Notes under the pieces: model-generated | Told to the model about the DNA's origin: nothing | Databases searched by the model: none | The model's input: only the letters and a program-made list of their open reading frames with translations | Shown here: positions 36,847 to 45,722 of the stretch, in pieces | Position numbering within the stretch: position 1 is the first letter of the stretch | Layout: every line of letters begins with the position of its first letter | Assembly (NCBI GenBank): GCA_016222945.1 | Contig: JACRPY010000004.1 | Coordinates: 434,001 to 498,000, forward strand | Direction of reading: 5' to 3' | DNA: 64,000 bases | Origin: Methanobacterium sp. | GTDB taxonomy: Archaea > Methanobacteriota > Methanobacteria > Methanobacteriales > Methanobacteriaceae | Translations under genes and position numbers: made by a program

Positions 36847-38082
36847 ATGGACAGAATAAAAAAATGGTGGGAAAAACAGTCTAATACTGATAAAGCAGTA
36901 TATGGATTAAGCGCATTTTGTGTAGGGGCATTAATATTCATTGCAATAACTGGATCATTTGTTCCAGATATTACTTACAGCTCATTAGATACAAATAATG
37001 CACAGATAAGTAATTCTACCACTGAATTTATAGTAAAAGGTCAAACTGAACCTAATGCTCAAGTTTTTATTAGTGATCCTGATTTAAGATTAAATAAAAC
37101 ACCTGTTAAAGTTAATAGTAACGGTAGTTTTGAATATAAGCTTACAATTCCCATTGAAATTTCTGATACTAGTGTTTCTGTAATTTCAAAGGCACCACGC
37201 AAGTATGAGGTTTCCCACGATGTTGAAATACAACGTCCATTAACCTATCTTTCAATTAAACCCATTGGAAAGCTTGATTATGAAAATAAAATTGTTGAAC
37301 TTGAAGGCCAAAGCGATCCTAATGCCTCCATTTGTATAATTTCAAATATGACCCTAAGAAACAATCTTGATCTGGAAAGTTATATAGATACAGCCTTTGA
37401 TGATCCTGTAATTAACAATATTACCCTAAAAGCAGATTCTAATGGGCATTTCAAATATAAATTTTATGTGCCTTTAAATTCAACCTCTGTCTATTTCAGT
37501 ATAACTGCTGGAACCGTTGGAAAAAGAAATATTACACAAATCCAAAATATAACACGGGAATTTGAAGTATTCCCTCCTATTACATCAATTTTTGATATAA
37601 ATGAAGTTTCAAACAAATCAAAAATGAAAAATTTCACTGGAAAAGGATTTTCTATTAGTTATCCTTCAGTTTGGCAAAAAAGATCATATAAAAACGCTGG
37701 AAAAGATGCCAGGCTTTATTTAATTTATGGAAATAGTGTTGAATGCATCGTATGGTACGGTAAAATAGGGAGAGAGTTTGGTAATTCTCTGGAAGAATAT
37801 AAAAAGACTCAAGATAGTTATATACGTGCATGGTGGGGTGGAACTGAAGTTTTTGAACAAAATATCAGTTACGGTGATGTAAAAGGTTTTAGAATTGTGT
37901 ATAAATGTCAGCAAAACCCTGTATTTTCTAATGATATTCCTTCACCATTTTATATTGATAGAACAACTGTTACTAAAAACAATGTAGATGTTTATGAGCT
38001 TCAATTGATGGTTTCAGGAGATTATTATGAAAAAAATGATTATTTCATTGAAAACACTGTAGGGAGCTTTCTGCTTAAATAA
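36847..38082 (+). CDS. Membrane-anchored protein with Ig-like repeats and a PsbP-like C-terminus
   Basis: 411 residues. One N-terminal helix (about 16-38) anchors two Ig-like repeats of the GQTEPNAQVFI.../GQSDPNASICI... type (about 47-125 and 130-245). The C-terminal 150 residues (GKGFSISYPSVWQK...) resemble PsbP/DcrB-like lipid- or protein-binding domains. All of it would lie outside the cell. Many sequons are present. No specific function can be given. Confidence 0.7.
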   Translation: MDRIKKWWEKQSNTDKAVYGLSAFCVGALIFIAITGSFVPDITYSSLDTNNAQISNSTTEFIVKGQTEPNAQVFISDPDLRLNKTPVKVNSNGSFEYKLTIPIEISDTSVSVISKAPRKYEVSHDVEIQRPLTYLSIKPIGKLDYENKIVELEGQSDPNASICIISNMTLRNNLDLESYIDTAFDDPVINNITLKADSNGHFKYKFYVPLNSTSVYFSITAGTVGKRNITQIQNITREFEVFPPITSIFDINEVSNKSKMKNFTGKGFSISYPSVWQKRSYKNAGKDARLYLIYGNSVECIVWYGKIGREFGNSLEEYKKTQDSYIRAWWGGTEVFEQNISYGDVKGFRIVYKCQQNPVFSNDIPSPFYIDRTTVTKNNVDVYELQLMVSGDYYEKNDYFIENTVGSFLLK

Positions 38083-38142
38083 AATCACTCAAAAACAAAT
38101 ATTATACAATAATTTATTGTTAATTTAAAATTTATTTTATAA

Positions 38143-38526
38143 TTAAACAACGATAAGTTTTACATAATCAATTTTTCGGCTGGTTTGAAATTTTTTTGAT
38201 AATTTCTTAGTTCTATTTGCGTCTCCTTCTAAAATAAAAAGTTCTAGGCAGGCATTATCCTTTAAGTGGCTGTGTATTTGAGTGTTGATAATATCTTCAA
38301 AATCATGCTTTATTTCTGTTACCTTATCTTCAGCTTCCTGTTTATGAATAAGTACAAGTATGGAATTAATTTCACCTTCTAATTCTTCTTTTTCTTTATT
38401 ATCAAAAATTAACAGTCTTGCACTTGCTCTAATTACATCAGATCTTCCTGAAAATCCGATTTCATCCTTTATTTTATCAATTTCTTCCAGTAATTTTTCA
38501 TTTAAGGATATACTGATAATAGGCAT
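38143..38526 (-). CDS. nikR: NikR-type nickel-responsive ribbon-helix-helix regulator
   Basis: 127 residues. Residues 3-40 form a ribbon-helix-helix DNA-binding domain (ISISLNEKLLEEIDKI, RSDVIRASARLLI) and the rest is an ACT-like metal domain. His74, His85, His87 and Cys93 have exactly the spacing of the four nickel ligands of Escherichia coli NikR (76, 87, 89, 95). It is divergent from the metal ABC operon at 38642 across 115 bases, so it probably controls that operon, itself, or both. Other metals could be sensed. Confidence 0.85.
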   Translation of the reverse strand: MPIISISLNEKLLEEIDKIKDEIGFSGRSDVIRASARLLIFDNKEKEELEGEINSILVLIHKQEAEDKVTEIKHDFEDIINTQIHSHLKDNACLELFILEGDANRTKKLSKKFQTSRKIDYVKLIVV

Positions 38527-38641
38527 GTTATATACTAAGTTAATAATTCATTATAAAGATTTTGTTAAAATTTATTAAGAAAATATTTAAGTATTAATAA
38601 AAACTAAATAGAGTATAACTAATAGAAAAAATAGGTGTATC

Positions 38642-39550
38642 ATGGAAAAAAGAAGAATAATAATCATTTTTGCACTTATTATAGGCATTTTGCTTTTAGG
38701 ATCGGTTATATATTATGCATCACCAAGTAAATCTGCTTCAAACGAAGGTAAAATCAGTTTAATTGTAACTGTACCTCCACAAGCTGAATTTGCAGAAAAA
38801 ATTGGTGGAGATAAAGTTAAAGTAACTGTAATGGTTCCTCCTGGTGCAAATCCCCACACATATGAACCATTACCTGAACAACTTAAAGAAGTAAGCAATG
38901 CTCAAATATATGCTCAAGTAGGCTCTGGTATTGAATTTGAAAATGTTTGGATGGAAAAAATAAACAGTATGAATAAAAATATAGTAATTATAAACTGTTC
39001 TAACGGAATTACTTTCATATCCAACAATGAAACCAGTTCAGAGCACTCTGAAGGCTTAAAAAATCAGTATGATACGCATGTATGGGTTTCCCCAAAAAAT
39101 GCCAAGACAATTGTAGAAAACATCTATAAAACTCTTGTTCAAATAGATCCTGCAAATAGGGATTATTACACCTCTAATAAAGACAAATATCTGAAGGAAC
39201 TAGACAATACTGATAAAAAAATTAATGAATCCATTTCTGGAAACAAAAATAGGATAATAATGGTTTATCATCCCTCATGGGGTTATTTCTGCAGAGATTA
39301 TGGTCTTACCCAAGTAGCTATTGAAAAAAATGGAAAAGAACCTAGCCCACAAGAAATTGCAACTCTAATAGACATTGCCCAGAAAGATAATATAAAAATA
39401 ATATTTATTTCGCCTCAGTTTAGTAGGAAAAGCGCAGATATGATTGCCTCTGAAATTGGAGGACAAGTAATAGTTATAGATGACATGGATAAAAATTATA
39501 TATCTAATTTAAATAACGTTGCAGAAGCATTTAAAAAAGCATTGAATTAA
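38642..39550 (+). CDS. Metal ABC transporter substrate-binding protein (ZnuA/TroA family)
   Basis: 302 residues: an N-terminal signal anchor (5-25), then the cluster A-I binding fold. Metal ligands His72 (ANPHTYEP), His146 (DTHVWVSP) and His210 (VYHPSWGYF) are in place, with a C-terminal acidic residue likely as the fourth. The His-rich loop of true ZnuA is nearly absent. Zinc or manganese is expected from the family, but the divergent NikR-type regulator leaves nickel possible. First gene of a three-gene operon. Confidence 0.87.
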   Translation: MEKRRIIIIFALIIGILLLGSVIYYASPSKSASNEGKISLIVTVPPQAEFAEKIGGDKVKVTVMVPPGANPHTYEPLPEQLKEVSNAQIYAQVGSGIEFENVWMEKINSMNKNIVIINCSNGITFISNNETSSEHSEGLKNQYDTHVWVSPKNAKTIVENIYKTLVQIDPANRDYYTSNKDKYLKELDNTDKKINESISGNKNRIIMVYHPSWGYFCRDYGLTQVAIEKNGKEPSPQEIATLIDIAQKDNIKIIFISPQFSRKSADMIASEIGGQVIVIDDMDKNYISNLNNVAEAFKKALN

Positions 39551-39583
39551 TTTAATGATTTATTTAAATCCAGGTGTTTATAT

Positions 39584-40330
39584 ATGACTGCGGAAGCTCT
39601 TAATTTAAATGGAGTTTATGTTAATTTGAATAATATACCTATTCTTGAAGATATAAACCTTTCAGTTAATGAAAATGATTTCATTGCCATAATTGGTCCA
39701 AATGGTGGTGGAAAAACTACTCTTTTAAAAGCAGTTTTAGGATTAACTAAATTATATAAAGGAAATATAAAAGTTTTTGGTAAAAATCCAAGTGACGGGC
39801 GAAAATTTATCGGTTATCTTCCCCAACATCCTTTTTTTGACCATAGTTTTCCTATTAATGTGTATGATGTAGCTTTAATGGGACGATACAGGGGTTTATT
39901 TAAAAATTATGAAAATAGAGATAAAAAAGCTGTTGATAACGCTTTAAATGCTGTAGAAATGTTTGAATTTAAGGATAGGCAGATAAGTGAGTTATCAGGA
40001 GGGCAGCTTCAAAGAGTGTTTATTGCAAGAGCCATTGCTAGAGAGCCAAAGTTACTTTTACTTGATGAACCTACTGCAAGTGTTGATCCTGAAATGCAAA
40101 GATCTTTTTATGACCTTTTATCATCTCTAAAGGATAAAATGACCATAATACTTATAACCCATGATGTAGGTGTGGTTTCATCCTATGTGGATAAGATTGC
40201 ATGTCTTAATATGAAATTATTTTATCATGGGCATCCTGAAGACTCTGCAAGCGGGATTGAAGCTGCATATCACTGCCCTATAGAATTAATTGGTCATGGC
40301 GTTCCTCATAGGGTGTTTAAAAAGCATTGA
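39584..40330 (+). CDS. Metal ABC transporter ATP-binding protein (ZnuC-like)
   Basis: 248 residues of a single nucleotide-binding domain: Walker A GPNGGGKTT, Q-loop YLPQH, signature LSGGQLQR, Walker B LLLLDEPTA and switch His in LITHD. It belongs to the zinc/manganese uptake group. It lies 33 bases after the binding-protein gene and its stop overlaps the permease start (TTGA), which supports a single operon. Confidence 0.9.
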   Translation: MTAEALNLNGVYVNLNNIPILEDINLSVNENDFIAIIGPNGGGKTTLLKAVLGLTKLYKGNIKVFGKNPSDGRKFIGYLPQHPFFDHSFPINVYDVALMGRYRGLFKNYENRDKKAVDNALNAVEMFEFKDRQISELSGGQLQRVFIARAIAREPKLLLLDEPTASVDPEMQRSFYDLLSSLKDKMTIILITHDVGVVSSYVDKIACLNMKLFYHGHPEDSASGIEAAYHCPIELIGHGVPHRVFKKH

Positions 40331-41163
40331 ATAAAAAATATAATGATTCATGGATGTTTCCAATGTTTGAATTTCTTCAATATGGATTTATGCAAAATGC
40401 ATTTATTGCCGCTGTTTTAGTCAGTGTAGCTTGCGGAATGGTTGGTACATATGTTGTTGTTAAAAAAATTGTTTCAATTAGTGGTGCAATTTCACATGCA
40501 GCTTTTGGCGGTATTGGTTTAGGTTATTTAATTGGAATAAATCCCATTGTCGCTGCTATTCCCTTCAGCCTGTTAACTGCAGTAAGCATTGGATTAATTA
40601 ATGAAAGGGTTAAAATTAGTGAAGATACTGCTATTGGAATTTTATGGAGTGTTGGAATGGCTTTGGGTGTTATATTTATTAGTTTAAGCCCAGGATACGC
40701 TCCAGATCTATTTAGCTATTTATTTGGAAGTATTCTTACAGTTCCCTACTTTGATCTTACACTAATGTTTATTTTAGATCTTATAATTCTGTCTACTATT
40801 TTATTATTTCACAAAGAGTTTCTTGCAATCTCCTTTGATGAAGAATTTTCTAAAGTAGTTGGAGTTCCATCAGAAAGCCTGTATATTCTCCTTTTATGTC
40901 TTGTTGCCCTTAGTGTAGTTGTACTCATTAAAGTTGTGGGAGTTATACTCGTTATTGCTCTTTTAAGCATTCCTGCAGCCATAAGTAAACAATTTACATA
41001 TAAAATAAAAAATATAATGGTTTTATCTATAATTTTAGGAATAATACTTACATTTACAGGTTTATGGTTATCTTTCGTGTTTGATTTAGCTTCAGGGGCA
41101 ACAATAGTAATTGTTTTAGGATTAGCATTTTTAATTTCTATCTTTTTAAAAAAATATTGGTAG
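40327..41163 (+). CDS. Metal ABC transporter permease (ZnuB/ABC-3 family)
   Basis: 278 residues with eight or nine helices. SISGAISHAAFGGIGLGYL and VGVILVIALLSIPAAISKQ are the ABC-3 permease signatures, including the loop that contacts the ATPase. The proposed TTG start at 40327 overlaps the previous stop by four bases; the ATG at 40351 or 40363 is an alternative. It completes the metal uptake system. Confidence 0.87.
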   Translation: MNKKYNDSWMFPMFEFLQYGFMQNAFIAAVLVSVACGMVGTYVVVKKIVSISGAISHAAFGGIGLGYLIGINPIVAAIPFSLLTAVSIGLINERVKISEDTAIGILWSVGMALGVIFISLSPGYAPDLFSYLFGSILTVPYFDLTLMFILDLIILSTILLFHKEFLAISFDEEFSKVVGVPSESLYILLLCLVALSVVVLIKVVGVILVIALLSIPAAISKQFTYKIKNIMVLSIILGIILTFTGLWLSFVFDLASGATIVIVLGLAFLISIFLKKYW

Positions 41164-41486
41164 CCTCTCCATTACTAATTTGAATATCTGGTTAATATTC
41201 CCTTAAGTTCAATTTGTAATTATTGAATTTTGTGATAGTATTCACAAGGGAGGGATTAAAACATTATTTGTATGTGACATTAAGCTATATGTAGGACTAA
41301 AAAAGTCCCAGGTGAAAGTTTGGATAATTATCCTTCTTATTAGTTTTTTTATTCTCTCTTTCACCTCCTTTATGCCCTTAAGATATCTATACCCTTCTTT
41401 TTAATGATTAGATAATTATCTTGTTTTAATTCTCATTTTATAAAATTCAAATAAATCTATATAAAATAAATTACAAAATAAACAAC
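41164..41486 (+). promoter_or_regulatory. Structured intergenic region with several dyads
   Basis: No gene. It contains the dyad TTGTGA-N6-TCACAA (41230-41247), a hairpin GGACT-AAAAA-AGTCC (41294-41308), a nine-base inverted repeat AGGTGAAAG (41310-41318) and CTTTCACCT (41358-41366), and two copies of the palindrome GATAATTATC (41323-41332 and 41411-41420). A TATA-like CTATATAAAA at about 41458-41467 lies so near the next ATG that its transcript may be leaderless. Confidence 0.6.
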
Positions 41487-42125
41487 ATGAAGAATAAAAT
41501 GCTTTTTTCATGTATTTCACTTTTAATTATATTGTCTATCCCTTCAGCTGTATTTGCAGATGTAATAGAACCTGGCACAAAACAGGTTGGTTTAACTTAT
41601 AAAATTTCCAATATCCAAAATTATCCTGATTATATTTTTTTAGCTCATGGGACCCCAGCACCAGAATATGCATTACTAAATTCCAGTGAATTTAGTTTCT
41701 ATAAGTTAAGTACCTTCTCAATATATGCTATTAAAAAATCTGATTTTAATGAAAATGAACTGAAGAGTATGGATACTTCAGAGATTGACAATTTCTTCAA
41801 AAATGATCCTCGTGTTATAAAATCAAAGATTATGCTTGAAGGGAGTTATGGAACAGTTGGAATGAGTAATCCTCTTGAAAATGCTACAGTAATTCTGGAG
41901 ATAACCTCTTTAAATGGAAATAATTTAGAAATTAAAAAATCCAAAGTAGTGTATGCATATATTGACGGGTCAACACAAGAAGAAAGTATCAGCGAACAAA
42001 ATAATTTACCAGAGCCTTCTAAAAACAACATGTCTTTTTGGATCTATCCATTATTCTTTATTCTAATTCCAGTTTTAGCCATCATCGCCATTGTTCTAAT
42101 TATTATAGCAAGGAAGTATAAATAA
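41487..42125 (+). CDS. Exported protein with C-terminal membrane anchor, unknown function
   Basis: 212 residues. A signal peptide (about 1-25, cleavage after VFA) and a C-terminal helix (about 185-208) frame an outer domain with no recognised family. No ribosome site precedes the ATG and a TATA box lies about 25 bases upstream, so a leaderless message is likely. It is followed after five bases by the gene at 42131. The palindromes upstream suggest regulation, perhaps by metal. Confidence 0.6.
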   Translation: MKNKMLFSCISLLIILSIPSAVFADVIEPGTKQVGLTYKISNIQNYPDYIFLAHGTPAPEYALLNSSEFSFYKLSTFSIYAIKKSDFNENELKSMDTSEIDNFFKNDPRVIKSKIMLEGSYGTVGMSNPLENATVILEITSLNGNNLEIKKSKVVYAYIDGSTQEESISEQNNLPEPSKNNMSFWIYPLFFILIPVLAIIAIVLIIIARKYK

Positions 42126-42130
42126 AAATT

Positions 42131-42445
42131 ATGATAAATTATTTTTGGGCATGGATTCTTACCATTATTATAGAATTTTTCATTTTATGGCTATTTATTA
42201 AAAAACAAACTTTAGAATTACTTCTTTATTCTATACTTATAAATTCACTTACACTTCCTTTAGCCACATACAGCTACCAAAACATACTCAATAACATTTA
42301 TATCATTGAATTAACAGTTATATTGCTAGAAAGTTTATTAATCATGATCTTACTTCAAATAAAATATAAAAAAGCCTTTTTAATTTCTATTACTGCTAAC
42401 ACTGCTACTGCATTAACTGGTTTTTTGATATTTGCATTAAATTAA
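42131..42445 (+). CDS. Small membrane protein, unknown function
   Basis: 104 residues with three or four transmembrane helices (about 5-22, 28-48, 55-75, 80-102). It starts five bases after the previous stop and is surely co-transcribed with it. The pair may form one membrane complex. The family is not recognised. Confidence 0.6.
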   Translation: MINYFWAWILTIIIEFFILWLFIKKQTLELLLYSILINSLTLPLATYSYQNILNNIYIIELTVILLESLLIMILLQIKYKKAFLISITANTATALTGFLIFALN

Positions 42446-42467
42446 AAATAAGATATTAATTGATGTC

Positions 42468-42830
42468 TTAGCTCCAGGGCGCTAATATCAATATGAAAAA
42501 TATAGATTCTACAGTAAAATGCAGTGCTCTATGCTGTAAATGATTCATCTTACTGCCTGAAAGCTCATGATATAAATCCACTACCATATGAATTAAAGCT
42601 GCCAATATTCCTATTTCAATGGATAAAAATACTACCGAAAGAACCACAAAATGAAACATTGCTTCAAGGAATTCATGAATAATCCAGAGTCTAATGTTAG
42701 ATGCTACATTTCTTTTGATTATACCTGCAAATACTATGTAAAAATCTGCAAGAAGGCTCCACATTATTTTGCTGTGAATTTCATCACTAATAGCGAGAAC
42801 CACTGCAATATAAAACCATAACATCTCCAT
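42468..42830 (-). CDS. Conserved membrane protein, unknown function
   Basis: About 120 residues with three hydrophobic segments and several conserved-looking charged or His residues inside them (DEIHSKIMW, IIHEFLEAMFHF, LIHMVVDLYHELSG, LQHRALHF). The many histidines suggest metal binding or a hydrolase-like role in the membrane, but I do not know the family. I chose the ATG at 42830 with GGTGAT upstream; a GTG at 42839 lies within that site. Confidence 0.6.
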   Translation of the reverse strand: MEMLWFYIAVVLAISDEIHSKIMWSLLADFYIVFAGIIKRNVASNIRLWIIHEFLEAMFHFVVLSVVFLSIEIGILAALIHMVVDLYHELSGSKMNHLQHRALHFTVESIFFILILAPWS

Positions 42831-42953
42831 TAATATCACCGTTTTAAAGGAATAAGTTTACTAAATTTTTTTATATAATTTCATTTAAACTACTATTTTT
42901 AAAGCTACATTTAAATTATAATTCTGTTATATATATTAATTGAATTACTGAAT

Positions 42954-43024
42954 TTCTTAAGTTTATATAGTCAATTAATTTAACACATACTATATTAATC
43001 TTACTTGTTCTTAAATTTATATAG
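42954..43024 (+). repeat. Near-identical 17-base direct repeats before valS
   Basis: TTCTTAAGTTTATATAG (42954-42970) and TTCTTAAATTTATATAG (43008-43024) differ at one base and lie 54 bases apart. Each contains a TATA-like TTTATATA. The first is placed as a promoter of valS; the second is too near the ATG at 43037 to be one and covers the ribosome site edge. Confidence 0.5.
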
Positions 43025-43036
43025 AGGAGACATAAG

Positions 43037-45706
43037 ATGACTAACGATATTCCAAAGGACTATGATCATAAAAAAGAAACCCATTGGCAAAATAAATGGC
43101 AAAACGACAACACATACAAGTTCATAGGTGACGGAACAAAACCTAATTACATTATTGATACACCTCCACCATACCCTACAGGCGCTACCCACATGGGACA
43201 CGTCCTAAATTGGACTTATATTGATATAATTGCAAGATTTAAAAGAATGCAAGATTATGATGTGCTTTTTCCCCAAGGATGGGACTGTCATGGACTTCCT
43301 ACTGAAGTTAAAGTTGAAGAAACTCATAATATCAAAAAAGGCGATGTTCGACGGGATAAATTTAGGGAAATGTGTGTAGAGCTTACAAGTCAAAATATTA
43401 AGCAGATGAAAGCCCAGATGTTATCTCTTGGTTTCTCACAGGACTGGTCACGGGAATTTGTAACCATGACTCCTGAATATATGAAACGTACACAGCTTTC
43501 TTTTTTAAAAATGCATGAAGAAGGGCTTATTTACAGGGGAATTCATCCAGTAAACTGGTGTCCAAGATGTGAAACTGCAATAGCCTTTGCAGAAGTAGAG
43601 TATCATGAAAATGAAACAAATCTAAATTATTTAGAATTTCCTGCTGAAAATGGTGAAAACAGTGTTTTAATAGCAACCACTCGACCTGAACTTTTATCTG
43701 CATGTGTTGCTGTTGTTGTACATCCTGAAGATGAAAGATACAAAGACCTTGCAGGAAAACATATTAAAATACCCTTATTTAACCGTTCAGTTGAAATAAT
43801 AACAGATACAGAAGTTGATCCTGAATTTGGTACAGGGGCAGTTATGATATGTACCTTTGGAGATAAAACCGATGTTATATGGGTGAACAAGTATGATCTT
43901 GATATAATTGAAGCTATTGATGAACAAGGTATAATGCAAGAAGTTTCAGGAAAATATGCTGGTCTTGATATTAAAGAATGCAAAGAAAAAATCATAGCTG
44001 ACCTTAAAAATGAAGGTTATCTTAAAAAACAGGAAAATATTGAGCAGAATGTTGGTTTATGTTGGAGATGTAAAACTCCAATTGAAATACTGGTTAAAAA
44101 TCAATGGTTTGTAGCTGTTAAAGAACTGATTGATGATATAAAAGAAGTTTCAGATGAGATAAAATGGACTCCTCAATATATGGAAACAAGACTCCTAAAC
44201 TGGACAGGTTCCATGGATTGGGATTGGTGTATTTCCCGTCAAAGAATTTTTGCAACCCCCGTTCCTGTCTGGTATTGTAGCGAGTGTGGAAAAGTTAATA
44301 TAGCAACAATTGATATGTTACCAGTTGATCCAACCCAAGATAAACCGGAAGATAGCTGTGAATGTGGTAATAACGAATTTATTGGAGAAACTGATGTTCT
44401 TGATACGTGGATGGACAGTTCAATCAGTCCTCTTTCTATAACTGGCTGGCCAGATGATGAATTTAAAAATTATTATCCTACAGCTTTAAGGCCACAGGGA
44501 CATGATATATTAAGGACATGGGCATTCTATACTATCCTTAGATGTAAAGCACTTACTGGAAAAAGACCTTTTGATGAAATAGTTGTTAATGGAATGGTTT
44601 TTGGTGAAGACGGCCATAAAATGAGTAAATCACGGGGAAATGTTATCTCAACAGAAGCTATTTTAGAAGATTATGGTGCTGATGCCCTTAGGCTATGGGC
44701 TGCAAACAGTGTTCCAGGATCAGATGTTCCCTTTGCATGGAAAGATGTAAAATATGGCTATAAATTCATAAGAAAGTTTTGGAACGCATTTAGATTCATT
44801 AACATGCACATTGAAGGTTTTAAAACCAGTATGAGTGAAGAAGAAATTCTAAAAAATCTAAATCCTATGGATAAATGGATATTATCCAAATTAAACAGAA
44901 TAGTTGACGATATAACTGATTCCATCGAGTCTTACAACTTTGCAAATGCTGTAAATAAAATTCAGACATTCATATGGCATGATTTCTGTGATGAGTACAT
45001 TGAAGCCGTAAAATACCGGCTTTATGGAGATTCTCCTGAACTTAAAAAATCAAAAGAAGCTGCACAGTACACGCTTCAAACAGTTATATTAACTTCGCTA
45101 AAGCTTTTAGCTCCACTAACACCGCATTTTACAGATGAAATATACCAATACATGGACGATGCAGATATAAGTATTCATAAAACATCATGGCCTGAATTTA
45201 AAGGAGAATTAGTTGATGATGAGACTGAATATATTGGAGAAATTGGTGTAGAATTAATAGGAGAGTTAAGAAGGTTTAAATCGTCTAAAGGAATGTCTCT
45301 AAACACTCCACTTAAAACTGTGAATATATACACTTCTAATTCAAATTTAGTGGGCAAAATAGAGTTTTTAGTTTCTGATATTAAAGGTACCATGAGGGTA
45401 ACTGATTTGAATTTAATGTCTGGAAAACCAGATATTAAAGAAAAAGTCGTTGAAATTATCCCTCAAATGGCAAAAATAGGTCCTGAATTTAAAGGGGATG
45501 CTCCAAAAATTGTGAAATATTTACAATCCGGAAATATGGACGATATTGTAGCGACTCTGGATAAAGAAGGAGAAATTTTAGTTGAAGGCTGTAAATTAAC
45601 ATGGAGCCATATTGAAGCTAAAAAAGAAGTTGTGGGTAAGACTGGTGAAAAGGTAGAAGTGATTCATGCCGATAATTTAGATGTTATTATTGAAATAATA
45701 GTTTAA
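43037..45706 (+). CDS. valS: Valyl-tRNA synthetase
   Basis: 889 residues of a class I synthetase. The HIGH-type motif is GATHMGHVLNWTY, the KMSKS motif is HKMSKSRGN, and the editing domain lies between about 190 and 330 (TTRPEL, DPEFGTGAVMICTFGD). Zinc-knuckle cysteines (CPRC, CWRC, CSEC, CECG) are present as in archaeal ValS. It charges tRNA-Val with valine. GAGGAGA precedes the ATG. aroA follows after 16 bases. Confidence 0.95.
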   Translation: MTNDIPKDYDHKKETHWQNKWQNDNTYKFIGDGTKPNYIIDTPPPYPTGATHMGHVLNWTYIDIIARFKRMQDYDVLFPQGWDCHGLPTEVKVEETHNIKKGDVRRDKFREMCVELTSQNIKQMKAQMLSLGFSQDWSREFVTMTPEYMKRTQLSFLKMHEEGLIYRGIHPVNWCPRCETAIAFAEVEYHENETNLNYLEFPAENGENSVLIATTRPELLSACVAVVVHPEDERYKDLAGKHIKIPLFNRSVEIITDTEVDPEFGTGAVMICTFGDKTDVIWVNKYDLDIIEAIDEQGIMQEVSGKYAGLDIKECKEKIIADLKNEGYLKKQENIEQNVGLCWRCKTPIEILVKNQWFVAVKELIDDIKEVSDEIKWTPQYMETRLLNWTGSMDWDWCISRQRIFATPVPVWYCSECGKVNIATIDMLPVDPTQDKPEDSCECGNNEFIGETDVLDTWMDSSISPLSITGWPDDEFKNYYPTALRPQGHDILRTWAFYTILRCKALTGKRPFDEIVVNGMVFGEDGHKMSKSRGNVISTEAILEDYGADALRLWAANSVPGSDVPFAWKDVKYGYKFIRKFWNAFRFINMHIEGFKTSMSEEEILKNLNPMDKWILSKLNRIVDDITDSIESYNFANAVNKIQTFIWHDFCDEYIEAVKYRLYGDSPELKKSKEAAQYTLQTVILTSLKLLAPLTPHFTDEIYQYMDDADISIHKTSWPEFKGELVDDETEYIGEIGVELIGELRRFKSSKGMSLNTPLKTVNIYTSNSNLVGKIEFLVSDIKGTMRVTDLNLMSGKPDIKEKVVEIIPQMAKIGPEFKGDAPKIVKYLQSGNMDDIVATLDKEGEILVEGCKLTWSHIEAKKEVVGKTGEKVEVIHADNLDVIIEIIV

Positions 45707-45722
45707 AACTTAAAGTGATTCC

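Noticed and set aside
38527..38641. A NikR operator formed by GTTATATACT (38527-38536) and AGTATAAC (38612-38619)
   Set aside because: The half-sites are about 75 bases apart, far more than known NikR dyads; random AT-rich matches are likely.
42840..43036. A T-box-like leader before valS
   Set aside because: T-boxes are bacterial and no specifier or terminator fold is seen; only a direct repeat with TATA-like parts.
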